Assembly (NCBI GenBank): GCA_023853785.1
Contig: JAJIRX010000622.1
Coordinates: 186,001-250,000, forward strand
From: Psilocybe azurescens
Lineage: Eukaryota; Basidiomycota; Agaricomycetes; Agaricales; Agrocybaceae
Direction of reading: 5' to 3'
DNA: 64,000 nt
In this document: one piece after another, positions 35,201 through 47,589 of the stretch
Numbering within the stretch: position 1 is the first letter of the stretch
Layout of the letters: every line of letters starts with the position of its first letter
Position numbers and translations under genes: made by a program
The notes under the pieces: model-generated
Databases searched by the model: none
Told to the model about the DNA's origin: nothing
What the model saw: only the letters and a program-made list of their open reading frames with translations

Positions 35201-36255
35201 CGTTGTAGCTTCCCACCTGAGATAAATGACGTAGAACGACGTGATTGCTGTTGGATTGATACCGGGTTTTTATAGGCAGCCTACATTAGAAGAGGTCGTT
35301 CAATGGAGTTTTCAGTTTTCTAATATATGGACACGCGTTCAATACAATTGCTTATAATAGAACCCAGAAGTATGGGAACAGAAACTTGAAGAATTCTTGA
35401 ACAGCAATAACTGGCCCACCTGGTGAACTTTATAGTAAGAGATTGCAGATCCATAAGACACACCCTATTGCCCGTACTGGGGCCCAACATGGAGGGGAAG
35501 ATGCTTTAGCAGTAGAAATGCCTTGCCTACCTCATCTAAATAGTACGGACAGCAAACTCAGATTCAGACACAGTTTTTCAGTGAGGATCATCACAAGTAG
35601 GAACAATATAGGGCGGTCCTATACTGTATACGACCTGAACCTGGTCATTTCAAGCACGGCGTATCCACTATTTCGGGAGCATTGAATCTATAAAGATACA
35701 AATTAATATCCAGGGCTTCTTCGTCTCATGAACTTTTAGATTTGAGTACTAGCTCATTCTAAGAACAGCGCAGAGGAGATTTACATGTGAACCTGGCGAC
35801 CTTATATGTCGAAAATCCGGGCTTGAGATTGCTTGGATTGGATTCCACTGGCACTTCATCAGGACGACTCGTGGGTTCTGTTGCATAATCGGTCCAACTC
35901 CGATGCATAACACCTAGGTCTGCGGCTGGGAATTCGAGCTGGGATATTGAATTTATCTGCAATCCTGTGCGCTGTCAATATGTCAAGGCTAGTCTCCAGG
36001 GTTTATCCCACAACGTGCGTCGCGAATTTAGGTTCGCGGGTATGTAGTAGCGGCGATGCGCACCACACAAACTCGGCCACCCGGCAGTAGTAAAGGGCCA
36101 TAACTCTGTTATCCACGTGACAGTGGAGGATAGTTGCCGGCTCGCCCAGCTTCAAGTTCACAATTTGGCCAGACCCTGTTAGCCGTTCGTGAGCCATTCC
36201 ATCGTTAGGAAGTTTTCACGCTCACACTCGTCTTCTTTAGCTAGTAGAGCTACTT
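32250..36255. other. Four-kilobase intergenic region with an AT-rich core
   Basis: No conserved protein was found. The part from about 34240 to 35260 is distinctly AT-rich, with long runs of A and T and few open frames. A short motif, TTGGTGCAGAA, occurs near 35110 and in reverse complement near 34900. Open frames at 33741-34010, 33946-34230 and 35443-35685 look like chance. Confidence 0.4.
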
Positions 36256-36260
36256 GAAAT

Positions 36261-37643
36261 ATGAATGAGCTTTCCCTCAAGACAAAGATCAAAGTATAAC
36301 ATCGTTCTCATGAATTTCCTGGCCTTAGGAACTTACACAATGCCTTACTAGTTGCGCGACGGACATGAAATTCCCATCCTCGGTTATGGTATGTCAAGTC
36401 CCAAACATATCTTTCGAAAACATGCCATTCAATTTTCTGTATCAAACATCACATATTAGGAACATATGAACTGGAAGGAAACGAGGCATACAAGGGGGTG
36501 ACATGGGCCCTTGAGGTAAGCATGAACAATCTTGCGAAAAGCATATTTGAGCACGTCATTTTGAAATACACGCCTGGTCTGTCTATATCTTCAAGGCTGG
36601 TTATCGCCATATTGTCAGTTTCTAAATTATCATCGCGATGATCGATACTGTCGATCTACCTTCTGATCACTGAATTTGAGTCCAGGACTCTGCTGCATGG
36701 TACGACAATGAGCGACAAGTCGGACAGGCAATCCTTGACTATTGCAGTGCGACCGGGACACCTCGCCAGGAGATATTCTATACAACCAAGCTCAAAATGA
36801 ATAACGGATACGACAGTGTCAAAAAAGCTATCCAACGGTCGCTTGAGGCGTGTTGTTTAGGTTATATTGACCTTTACCTGATTCACGGACCTTTAGGTGG
36901 CCCGAACGCTCGAAAGGAGAGCTGGCGCGCGATATGTGACTTCCAGAAAGAGTCGGGAGGGTTGCTTAGGAGTATTGGTATCAGTACCTTTGGTGTTCGC
37001 CACATGAAAGACATCGTGGAGTCTGGAATGCCCTTACCAGCGGTTCACCAAGTCAGTGGGCTATTCAACCTATCTCTCCGGCTCGTTGTCCGCAACACTT
37101 AATTTATATATTTGATCAGATTGATTTACATCCTTTCATGACCCGGCCGGAGATTGTGGATTACTCTAAAAAACACGGCATAACCCTCGAGGTAAGTCTG
37201 ATACGGTTCTTCATTTATATACACACTGTCCCATGATCATACGCAGGCATGGGCACCTTTAGTGCGAGGATACAAATTTAACCACCCATTGATTATCGAG
37301 CTCAGCAGAAAATACGAGAAAGAACCGGCCCAGGTCTTGCTTCGCTACTCGCTGCAGAAGGTTCGGTGTCCGGTAGCCCTCATCCGACTTTTGAACTTAT
37401 TTGAATTTCATTTGGTTTTCCCTCAATTACCCAGGGCTATATTCCACTACCAAAATCAGGACTCGAGTCAAGAGTGAGATCGAATGCCAATGTCTTCGAT
37501 TATAGCCTTACGGAGCTAGAGGTCACTAGCTTGGATCAGCTAAACGAAGGTAAGCCAATTATCTAACGTGGTCAAAGATTACTTCACAGATCTATTTATG
37601 AATAGATTTGGTCACGGATTGGGACCCAACAGACTGCGCCTAA
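36261..37643 (+). CDS. Aldo/keto reductase
   Basis: NAD(P)H-dependent carbonyl reductase of the AKR superfamily, about 282 residues in nine exons: 36261-36293, 36352-36388, 36460-36515, 36596-36613, 36686-37051, 37120-37191, 37247-37360, 37435-37549 and 37606-37643. The reading frame is intact. Motifs in order: LRDGHEIPILGYGTYELEG at the N-terminus; GYRHIDSAAWYDNERQVGQA with catalytic Asp and Tyr; the catalytic Lys in FYTTKLKMNNGYDS; YIDLYLIHGPLGG with the catalytic His; SIGISTFGVRHM; HQIDLHPFMTRPEIVDYSKK; and the cofactor-binding GYIPLPKSGLESRVRSNANV. It resembles the fungal group that includes Gcy1- or YDL124W-like enzymes; the substrate cannot be told. There is no signal peptide, so it is probably cytosolic. 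Confidence 0.93.
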
Positions 37644-37649
37644 ACAGAT

Positions 37650-40600
37650 AAAGGCCGAAGATAAGAAAGACTCCATCGTACAAACAAATCGATAGGTTTC
37701 AGAACTCATAGTTCGAGCTACAGACAGGCAGACCTCTGATGTAGACCATTACATCTATTTTATTCTGGTCTCTAACATTTTCGATGCCGAAAAGGAATCA
37801 ATCCTTTATCTCGAAGTTTGTCAACCAACCTTCCGACGAGTCTCTTAGTTGAACCTTGATGAACGTGATCGTAACTCCAGAGTTGCAATCCCTTCACAAT
37901 GCTGCTAGCCTATTCTAACCAGCTAAAGGGAGCGCTAGGATGTGACTCGTCCGGAACAAGATCATGAAGCGATATGCTCTCGAACCTCCAAGTCCAACAT
38001 GACTATAGGTCCATTTAATATCGGGATCAAAAGCTAATAATTAAAGACCACGATCGTACTGCTGTCAAATCATCCATAACGCGGGGTGTAGGTATTGAGC
38101 TTCTTTATTGGTTGACTTCACTCCGGCGCCGGGTTTAAGGACCTGATGGATCGCTGAGCCATCCTCCTGGATGCTTTCCCAGCCCGCCCGTTACGGCATC
38201 TTTATTTGAAGCTTAGTCGCTGCTCGACTGCAGAATATACTTCTTGCTCAATTATAAGCCTGATCCGGTGGGCTTGAAAGTTATTCTCGGGAATATGATA
38301 CAGAGTTTTGTCGTTAGTTGTAACCCAACACAGTACATACTTAAGAATTAGTGATCCACAATCATCCTGCAACCTTCCGAACTCTGACCCCGAAGAGACA
38401 AAAGTCGTTATGGTATCAGTTGGTCTGACGAATGTTCACTGCTCGAGCTGTCATAAACAGATTGGGTGAACTATTTGTGTGTCCATTTGAATGTAAGGCT
38501 ATATATGCTGAGTAAATAGCCAAAATATTCCAAATTTCCGAAGGTCGCCTGAAAGCAAGTGAGACGGCAGCATGATTGAGAGCCCTCACACTCAAATACG
38601 GAAAGAACCAGAGCTTAACACAACCAAGCTGTAAGAAACTGCGGTACGTCTTCCCTTTGTTAGATATGTTGAAGTGACTGCATCACAAGCTTTAAAACAC
38701 AAGGAGTGCAATGGCTCCCAACGGACTTCGCTCCACCTTCGTTGCTCGCGCTTTAGGTTCCCCGGCCTTCTAAAAGCGCGTGCTCTGGGGGTAATGAGTG
38801 AAGCTAAAGTGAACGAGGAGATGCAACTAACCTGGATTCATGAGGCAGGCTCTAAGATGTAAATTGCAAAAGAATAAATCTGAAGAGTGACAGGAAGGTC
38901 CATATTTACCATGGGTATCGAAAATCTCATTCAGCGATTTGAGAACATGGATGGGTTCAGTATATCTGCCTGGATCAGAGTTCATGAGACTGTCCACTGA
39001 TGCTAGTGGCAAGTCGAGATTGTCAAAGGATAACAAAGAACAATACATTGGTTCGAGAAATTGTGGCCAGAATTTTGTCTGCGAAAGGTGACATCACACC
39101 ATCACAGTGAACCCTTGGAAGCATAGAACACTCACTGACTTTGAAGATTTGAATGGGGTGATTCCGAATCGACAACACCGAGCATAGCCGCCGCACGATT
39201 GTTCGTGCTGATTTCCTTCTTCGTGTTTATTCTGGCTAGACATGAACATATGAACTACTCTAGCATCTTCATTGGCTCGTATCGCTGACTCGTCACGAGC
39301 GACAGCATAATGATCAGCGGGTGTTTGGTGGGTGTGTAGCTGTCATATCCAACAAAGGCGAACAGGCGGCTATAGGCGGTGGTGAGTCAGAATGGTCAGG
39401 AGGACACAGTGAGAGATAGTGTCAGATACTAGCGGAGCGTAGGGTGATCCTTGTTGAGGTCGCGTCCATTCAATCGACATTCAATAGTATTGAAATACCG
39501 ACCAGTCAACGCAGCGCGATTTGAAATGGCACATGTGATGAACCGTATGCGCGTTAAAATCTGTCATCCAAATTTGATCCAAATTGTCCAAGTCAAGCCG
39601 AGTTGCATTGCAATCAAGTAATGAATAGCGGCTGAGATCCAATTGAATTCTTTATCTATGTCACCCTTTCTTTTTAAATATATTAAACAAATAAACGGAG
39701 GAACCCCTCCAACCACTTGCAAACCACTGCCTAAAGAGTAAGGTAATTATTTTGAGGCTTGGTGAGGGAGTCGGGTCAGTTCCCCAGTCTTACAACCTGC
39801 TATCAGACGTTTATTCCCAGGAATGCGGCTACAACTCCTTCTGCCTCGGCGAATGAGAAGCGTTCGAGAAGCAGGATCATTGGTTCTGGTTCTTCGAATG
39901 GGGAGATTGCCGAGCATTGTCCCCCAGAATCAGTATTTGGCTCATTGAATCCGGCAAGAAGCCATAACCCTACGTTTGTTATCGACGGCGACGAAGAACT
40001 CAGCTATACAGCAAGGTGTGCGCAATTCCAGTTTTAGGAAAGTGGGCTGTTCAATAGCTCTACCCACAGCACAGCCAAGTTTCCTGTGGGGTTTCTAACA
40101 GAACCCGCAACCGAATTTTAAATTTCAAAGTAAAGGTCAGTATTGAAAACATTCAAGATTTCTCCCACAAGGCATGTCCGATTTCTTGTTGTGTATATCT
40201 AAAAAAGTCTTCTATGTATCTCTGTATGCCTGTGGCAGAGTCTCCCTCACACTCCCTGTCTATCCACGGAGTATTTTATTTTTAGATCAAGATTCTTAAC
40301 ACTGTAACAGACCAAATGAGTCGGTTGTAGAATGGTGTGACCATCGCGATCTGCTTAGGCCGGCGCTCAGCGTCATTAATATTGGTTCCTGATTCTTGCC
40401 TACCGGTAGACCATTCTCATGTAGGTAGGATTCCAGCCATACTGAACCCTGAAACTGAGCGACCCTGAATCGACGAACTAAACACTTGGTTCGAGATTCG
40501 CTGGCTTTGAATTTATGCTGTGGCGAAATTCTTCCCATTTCCGGCACCCGTAAACGGCACACCCCTAGCCTGAATCTGAAGACGACGGCACAGTGAGAAC

Positions 40601-41480
40601 CTGAACAACGTAAGTCTTCCTGGATAACGACACCACCGTCAGGCCTTTTTCCTCGGAGAAGTACAAGCTACCCACCTGTCAGATCTTATCGTGCTAAGGC
40701 GCACGACCCCTCATTATTACTGCCTGTATACCATCGCATTGTCAGTAGAAACAAGGTAGTAATTTTATTTCTACCAAATTTGAAGCAAGGCCATAGTTTT
40801 TTTTTGGAACCAACAGCATTTTTATACCTCGAGACGAACCGTATCTCTGAACGAAGAACTGGTCCTCTAAAAATGAACGACACTGTGAATGTGTGTCCGG
40901 AGATGAAACCAGTATCCAGGTAAACAGTGTCGAATTACTTAATCCCATGCATATTTAAATTTGGCAATGAGTCCTGCAAGTGGCGAGTCGTTCTGGCCTC
41001 TCAGAAGGCCCGAGTGCTAAAGGGGTGGATTACATATCGGAAGGAACGATGCGTGTTCCCATAAAGATGGAAGCAACGGTGAATCGGATCTTCAGTCCCA
41101 CCCAGAGTACTTGCCGCTTTGAGGCCACTTCAAGGCAAATTTTCATACTGATACCATACAAAAATCTATTAAGGACCTCTAAGTAGAAAATCTATGACAG
41201 GTGGCGTAGTTATGTCATGTATACCGAGCGGGATATTGTGAACCAAATAACGTACCCCCTCATTTCCTAGTAAAGGCTGTTCGACGCCTATGGAAGGTCG
41301 ATATGAACTCGTGGAAATCAACGCCCTGCCAGCTTCAAGTTCTTGGCCATCGATCCGGTACTACCAGATTTGATTTGCTATGGAGTACTGGTAAGTAGCG
41401 AAAAGACGATAAAGAGTTCACCTTCCCCACAACCATTCCATCCCACTCCATCCGTCCAACATACTCTAACTCTCTACTTC
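37650..41480. other. Intergenic region without a recognisable gene
   Basis: AT-leaning sequence with scattered open frames of 60-100 codons on both strands (for example 39759-40037 plus, 40296-40562 minus). None shows a motif or connects to another frame by good splice sites. The last few hundred bases form the probable promoter of the WOPR gene. Confidence 0.4.
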
Positions 41481-41483
41481 AAC

Positions 41484-43281
41484 ATGACAAGCAACCCGGA
41501 CGTACCTCCATTTACCGGCTATGTAGAGACGACCGTCAACGCACTTCGTCTTATCCATGCAGCTCGCCAGGGAGTCATCCCTCGTATAACCCGTCGACTC
41601 AATGACTCCGAGAGAAGGTCGATGATCAAGTCCGGTGCGGTATTTGTCTTCAGTGTCGAGGAAAGTGGAATAAAGCGCTGGACAGGTGAGTACCCGACAG
41701 CGCGGTTCACTGATAATGTCCTCTGTCTTTAACTTTTGCTAATCATTTACTAGATGGTTTATTGTGGTCCCCTTCTCGCATTGTCGGAAACTTTCTGGTA
41801 AGCTCATAGGCTTGTCTACAATGTCCTATTTAGCTCATGGAGCAACAGGTCTACCGCGAGATCAATGAAAGGACGAGTAGCAGAGGAAACCACAAAAAGC
41901 CGTACCCAAGCGAAGATTCCCCGACACGCGCAATGGCTCGCAAGAGCTCTCCGGACCAAATATGCGTCGGTTTCAAAGGCCATGGAGCCGACCAAGGCAC
42001 ATTCAAAGCAGGTGGCCTCATTAAGAAGGTAGGCTCTGTATCTTCGTCGGTATCAGCATTTTTGTTGAACATGAACATTTTTGAAGACTATAACCGTCAC
42101 CATCGACGGCTCTGACCTCCATTTAATTTCTTACTACACTTCCGAAGACATACGCTCAGGGAAGCTGAAGGTAAGCCGCGGCCGTGAAAAATCCTTGCTG
42201 GACGAAGACTTACATATGATACAGAGACCTTCGACACGATCCGACATTATGGGGCTCTACATGCCTCCACAACTGTTCCGTCTGACGAATTTCCGTGTTC
42301 CACCGAAGGTAGAGATGGGTCCGGACCAGAAACTGAGGCTGGTGTGAGTAATTTAAATACTATTTAAATACTATTCGTTGTCTTTCATTAATCACAACTT
42401 ATAGCAGTGAAGCTGAGGACCATGAGCCTATTGACTGTAAAGTTGAAGACCAGAGTTACAATATTCCGTCGTCGCCAACATGGTCGTCGCATACCGGCAG
42501 TCCAACCTCACCCGTCGAGAATGCTTTCAACAGCAATTCCTTATACTCTCTGGCATCAGGGCATAGCAATGGGGGATCGAATGTGTATGGAAGATCGCAC
42601 ACGAATGAGCGGTGGCCGGGACAGGGACAGAGCGAGCCTCTTGTTGGCCCAAACCATCGTCAAGACCTGGCCTGGTCTCCTTCTACGTCGACTTTATCCT
42701 CGGGCCATACTATGAGTCGTCGTCGTGAAGGGAGCATCCTTCAATCGGAGAATTGGTCCTCTATTAATTCCCAACCCAACGGACGATGGCAAGGTCACAC
42801 TCACGAACCAACGAATTCTTCCTCCGGCGCTTATCCTGATCGCCCTCGTATCCGTCCCCAGCATTCGTACGACGAGCACCAAGCACTCCATCGTCGTGAT
42901 ACAGAGAACACACAGCATCAACAGGACTACTCAGTTCGCTACGTGGCACATCCAGCTGCGACCCGCGAGGTAGCATTGCAGCGTCTTCACTGGCATACGC
43001 GCGACGCTCCGGAGGTCAATAGGGATCTTCGTCGAGGTACTTCACAGACCAGCAGCTCCTTTTCGCCTTCTCCTACAATGCCTTTCTCCCCTCAAACCTA
43101 TCACACCACGCCGACATATACTTCCGCCTGGACCTCTCCTGATGCCAATCTTCTTAATACACCAACGCTTCACCCCGTCTCGAACCAAACAGTGATCAAC
43201 TATGATGGGTCGTACGGGTCCTCTACTGCAATCTCAAGTCCCGAAGAGTACGCTGGCGTCGACGATTTTCATGACTCTTAA
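41484..43281 (+). CDS. WOPR-domain transcription regulator (Gti1/Pac2/Wor1 family)
   Basis: Fungal DNA-binding regulator of morphology, conidiation or host and nutrient response. Six exons join in frame: 41484-41685, 41754-41797, 41834-42028, 42087-42170, 42225-42343 and 42405-43281, about 506 residues. The N-terminal WOPR box has the first half FTGYVETTVNALRLIHAARQ, RLNDSERRSMIKSGAVFVFS and IKRWTDGLLWSPSRIVGNFL, and the second half LIKKTITVTIDGSDLHLISY, YTSEDIRSGKLKRPSTR and FRLTNFRVPPK. The remaining 300 or so residues are rich in Ser, Thr, Pro, Asn, His and Gln with no further domain, as expected for an activation region. Intron 2 (41798-41833) is only 36 nt, but without it the frame meets a stop. 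A potential protein-kinase A-type site in the first half (RRLNDSERRS) fits the family. Confidence 0.93.
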
Positions 43282-43284
43282 AGC

Positions 43285-43825
43285 ATTCCATGGCGTATTG
43301 TAAATTCGTATTGTATCCTAGCCTTGCTCTAATCATTTCTTGGCCGACTCACGACATCGCTCTTGCATTTTTCTTGTTACCCACAAGCATGTATTCTTGT
43401 TACTGATGAAAATGGAATAATATTGCTTGAATCACACATGTAAAGCTCTGAAGGTCACTTCGTTCCGTCCATCTCGGGTAGGCTGGCGAGGCGGCCATTC
43501 ACCGCGGCTATCCATGAAGGCGAACCTTAAATCTTTCTTGGATGACTGTCCAACCAATAATGTCAATGTTGATTAGTTGAAATGTATGTGATCAGAACAT
43601 AATCCACAATCTTGACGAGTTCACACAGCAAGGCAGTACACAGAAGTATTCTATGATAGAATAAGAGAAGCCCCATTTGCGAAAAAGGAGGTTTGAAGCA
43701 ACTAGTCTGACGACTCGCTCGAAAGGTGGATGCATGTCTAATCAATGGTACTATGCGCTAATACAATGAGATTTGGGGTTGGAATCAACAGAGACGATGA
43801 GGAATACCTAATAGCCAAATAAGAT
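43285..43825. other. Convergent 3' region between the WOPR gene and TFB2
   Basis: The WOPR gene and TFB2 end facing each other here. The stretch is AT-rich with no conserved frame. A minus-strand frame at 43563-43745 has no family resemblance. Confidence 0.4.
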
Positions 43826-43826
43826 T

Positions 43827-45980
43827 TTAGGGAATCCTAATGAAAGGATACCGGCATCGCATCGTGAGCGGGCACACGAACGAGATTACTAACCTAACTA
43901 CTCCAGAACTCGCGCCAAGTTTTCGCCTTTCAATGAACCCTTTGATATTAGAATGTCCCTCTAATATGCCCAAGAAACACCGTTTTGCGTTGTTTTCCCG
44001 GATGACGACGTCCAGTACTTTGGCGTAGTTAAGGACAAATTCGTAGTCTGCATGCGATGCGAACGCGGTGTAGATATCCCGTGTGCCAAGATTTGATATA
44101 TTAGTCAAATTGAGTAAATCTTCTCGTAAAGGAAAGCAGTATTGCCTTCTCGCAACTTCAGACGATTTCGTTCGAGTTCCCATAGTCCTGCACCGTGATT
44201 GGAAGCAAAGGGTTCTAGTCAAAAGAATTTTTAAATTAGAACGAGTATTAACCATGTACTTTCGCACACATTTTTACGCATCTGCGGGTGTGCGTGTGCG
44301 ACCGAATAGCTTATAATCTATGAACATAAATAAAGAAAAGTCAATGATGTGAAATTGAGAAAGAGCGGGGTAGACAAAACCTGATCAGTAGATATTCCAT
44401 TCATTAGCGCCTTCCTGACACTGTCTCGTGTGATAGAGCCCACAACGAGGTTAGGGAAGCGGTACTTTAAAGACGAGAAGAGGCTTTAAACGGCGGTTTG
44501 CAAGGGTTATCTGCGGCGAGATTTCAAGAGCGCCTGAAAGACGTCATTACGCGAAGCAGCACTTATTGGTGTAGACGTAGACTCGGTAATTCGTTTCCAG
44601 AATGATGAGCCCTTCTTGTGGACCGGAGCTAGTCCCGGTGGATGTGGGAAGCGAGGGAGAAGAAGTCAAGGCGGTCGAAAGACGGGTGGGGCTGAAACGC
44701 CGTGATGAAGGCTTTGAAGGCATGGTCAAAACTTTGACATGGAGGCACAAGTCCGTGGACATCAATACATACCCTCCGCTGCCAAATGAGACCGTAGTCG
44801 CGCAGGTCCTCAAGCATGGCCTTTTGGGTGCCGCTCAAGTTCTTTGTTGAGTATTCCTGTGTAAGTTTCCCTATCAGTTTGAAATCCACGAGCTAGATGT
44901 TCGAGGACATTACATTGTCCAGTTCCATCGTTGAAAGTATGAATATGAACCCCAAAACCTCGACCAAGTTCATTTGCCGTTCCATCAACATGGACAAAAG
45001 CGGACGACACAACCAAATGAGACAGTCGTACCTCGGTTAGATGCAGATACTGGAGCAACGAGTCCTAAAGTTGGTCATAAGGCGAATGTAGAAGAAACCG
45101 GAAGCCTGAGGACGTAATTTGAAGGACTGAATTGCTTGATACAATTTCCCGTTAGGCGATACTTTCCGAGATGATAGATAAAAAATACCGACATACTGAG
45201 AACTCCGCTCCGCCGTAGCAGGAAAAGTACTCCTTGAGATGGTTTTGTATGTGGCTGACCGGTGCCAGATGAAACCATATAATGAAGAATGGTCTAATGG
45301 ATGAACTCTGTTCAACGGCATTGTCTACTAGATACAAGGGAACGGCGGCCACCCTCCACCTCTCCAGTGAAAATCCGTCAAAAGTTCGGAGATCGAAAGC
45401 CTGTCTCTTGTCGTGTTTTTCAGCAGGGATGTCAAAACTTCCACTCGTACCTCTTCCTGTATGTGTATGTGAGTCATATTCAAAGAGCTGACAATGGCAG
45501 ATGCATTTACCCTTCCGTGGTCGCATGAAGGAAACCAAATCTGAACGTCGCATTCAATGCCAACTTCGCAGAAGACGGCGGCAGAATGTTAAGTTGGCCA
45601 AGCATTGCAAGTGTGTCCTCCTAGAGCCTAGCAAGGGATGAACTGCTGTTTCCATTACCAGTCTCATCGATCATTTATTTTTTGCCTTCACGTTGAATGA
45701 CCCATGCCGCCATGGCTGATCTGGCAAATGCGCTCAAGCCATAGTAGATTCATAATAATTTGCCTTTCCAGAGGTGCGAGCAAGCTGTTGACACATGTCA
45801 GAGGCTTTACGACATTGGACCACCCAATACTTACCGAAATATTGAGAGACATGAAGATGGCCTCTGGTATAGTCTAGTCAGCGTATTCTGTGATTGTGTC
45901 TGCAAAAAATTGGAGGAAGTATAGGGTATAGGAACTTTCTCCCCGTCCGCTACGTAGTAATATGGCCGAACCGCGGGCAT
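43827..45980 (-). CDS. TFB2: TFIIH core subunit Tfb2 (p52, GTF2H4)
   Basis: Subunit of transcription/repair factor TFIIH that stimulates the Ssl2/XPB ATPase. Pieces of the canonical protein follow in order on the minus strand. The likely start at 45980 reads in frame into FLQTQSQNTLTRLYQRPSSC and LSIFR|LLAPLERQIIMNLLW. Then come LGQLNILPPSSAKLALNATF, DKRQAFDLRTFDGFSLERWR, PSQGVLFLLRRSG, YLHLTE near 45040, EYSTKNLSGTQKAMLEDLRD with YGLIWQRR, RRFSPTRLSTALTSS, and EGLIILETNYRVYVYT. The C-terminal Tfb5-binding part is YTAFASHADYEFVLNYAKVL, then RCFLGILEGHSNIKGFIERR near 43930. The gene has many short introns; several junctions (notably 44900-45010 and 45600-45720) are uncertain, and the stop at 43827 may lie past the true end. 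The start is head to head with NAS6. Confidence 0.88.
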
Positions 45981-46212
45981 TAGATAAAATTAAGATAGAA
46001 TACAAGAATAAATCAAATGGATCAAGTTCTGAGGTTAGGGTTTAGGCTGATATTCAAGCATGTGATCTTTAGACGCGACGCGTCACGCGACGACTACGTA
46101 AGCGCCTCGATCCATTTACGATCCCATTGCCCTCGGACTCGTTCTCTCTTACTTTCTTCTATATTACCTCGCATACTAACAATTTTAGCGCCAAAGGAGA
46201 ATCATTACAAGA
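45981..46212. promoter_or_regulatory. Shared divergent promoter of TFB2 and NAS6
   Basis: Only about 230 bases separate the two start codons, which face outwards. The sequence includes a pyrimidine-rich stretch near 46130-46170 (CTCTCTTACTTTCTTC) close to the NAS6 start and a CG-rich palindromic patch near 46075-46095 (GCGACGCGTCACGCGAC). No TATA box is evident. Co-regulation is inference from spacing. Confidence 0.5.
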
Positions 46213-47585
46213 ATGTCCTCACTTACTGTCCATTCAGCGGCCCAAAAAAGTGGGTTCACCTCCCAGACCGTCAACTTTGACTTTGCATTTCAACTCACCG
46301 CAGACTCATTGACCCGCATCCAGACCAGCTACCGCTGCTTCGCACTCTGCTCGCCGAGGATCCAAAGCTTGTGGATGCCGTAGATGTGGTAGGTATATCG
46401 ATCAACACACGCTTTAACCATACTAAGCATTGACTATAAGGATGACCGGACCCCACTTCATTGGGCAGCATCCTCCGGTTCCATTGGCATCGTGCAGTTT
46501 CTTATCGATCAGAAAGCAGAAGTAGACAAAGCCGATGGTTCTGGATGGACTCCTTTGCATATCGCAGGTAAGTTACTTACATTCTTTTCGTTTCGTCTCC
46601 CCCTGATTTCTCCCCCCTGATTTGCATGTGCCATATCCTAGTTAGTGCAGGGAACGAGAGCGTTGTCCAAGAATTAATCGGAGCTGGAGCAGACGTAAAC
46701 AGGTAATATCGCGCAATAAGCTTCTGTAAACCTGTCTTACTTTGTCCGACAGAAAGAATGACAAAGGATTGACCCCGTTGTACGTTCTTTATACGGAGCC
46801 CTTGCCTCTCGGACAGCCCAGAGTGAATTAAATCTAACATCTCCATATTTTCGTAGACATTATGCAGCCTCTAAGTCTCGCATCGATGTACGCTGTCATT
46901 TTGCCGTTATCACGCTTTACATTTTCTGATGCTTTTTCTCTTAGATTGGCAGGCTCTTGATTTCGAGGGGCGCAGACGTACGTGTCCTTGACGCTTTATT
47001 CATGACCGAGGAGTTCTGAAACTTTGTGGAAGTTCAATGCACGGGATAAGGCCAATCAACTACCTTTGTATGACCTCGCATTCGTTTTTGTCCTTTTCTG
47101 TGCTTCCCGGAGCTGAAAATACTCCCTATCTATTTAGACATCGGGCTGCCACGACCGGGTCTGTGGGATTTATTCGCCTTCTCGTTGAATCGTCAACCCC
47201 GTCCAACAAGCTGCGCCTAAATAGAGCTGATCGAATCGGTAAGTCATTTCTTTTACCGATCTGCTCATACTCCAACCCACGCTTCTCGTCTGTTATTTTT
47301 ACCGCATGTTCGTGTGCATACTAGGAAATACACCCTTGCATCTTGCTATGGACTCGGCTCATGCAGAAGCAGCTGTTGTTCTTATCAACGCAGGTGCAGA
47401 TCGAACACGCGTTAGTGTTTTTATACCTCTCTTTACCCGCAATGAGAGGCTGACATTCATACACCCTTTTCTTTCTCCTTTCAGGAAAATTTGGATGAGG
47501 AGACTCCTGAAGCCATGGTGGGAGTAGGGGTGCGGAGCAGAAGAATGCCCGGAAATATGTCATTGACTCTTGTGGAAAGGCATAA
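46213..47585 (+). CDS. NAS6: 26S proteasome assembly chaperone Nas6 (gankyrin, PSMD10)
   Basis: Ankyrin-repeat chaperone that binds Rpt3 during assembly of the proteasome base. The start MSSLTVHSAAQK is followed by LLRTLLAEDPKLVDAVDVDD and ankyrin repeats: RTPLHWAASSGSIGIVQFLI, GWTPLHIAVSAGNESVVQEL, LTPLHYAASKSRIDIGRLLI, QLPLHRAATTGSVGFIRLLV, GNTPLHLAMDSAHAEAAVVL. It ends ENLDEETPEAM and the family tail EQKNARKYVIDSCGKA. Exons: about 46213-46249, then 46304-46388, 46441-46567, 46642-46702, 46753-46779, 46857-46887, 46945-46977, 47033-47067, 47138-47238, 47325-47410 and 47485-47585. Two single-base breaks occur: the A run 46244-46249 at the first donor, and the G run 47527-47530, where one more G restores the canonical C-terminus. 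Length (about 240 residues) fits the family. Confidence 0.88.
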
Positions 47586-47589
47586 GCCA

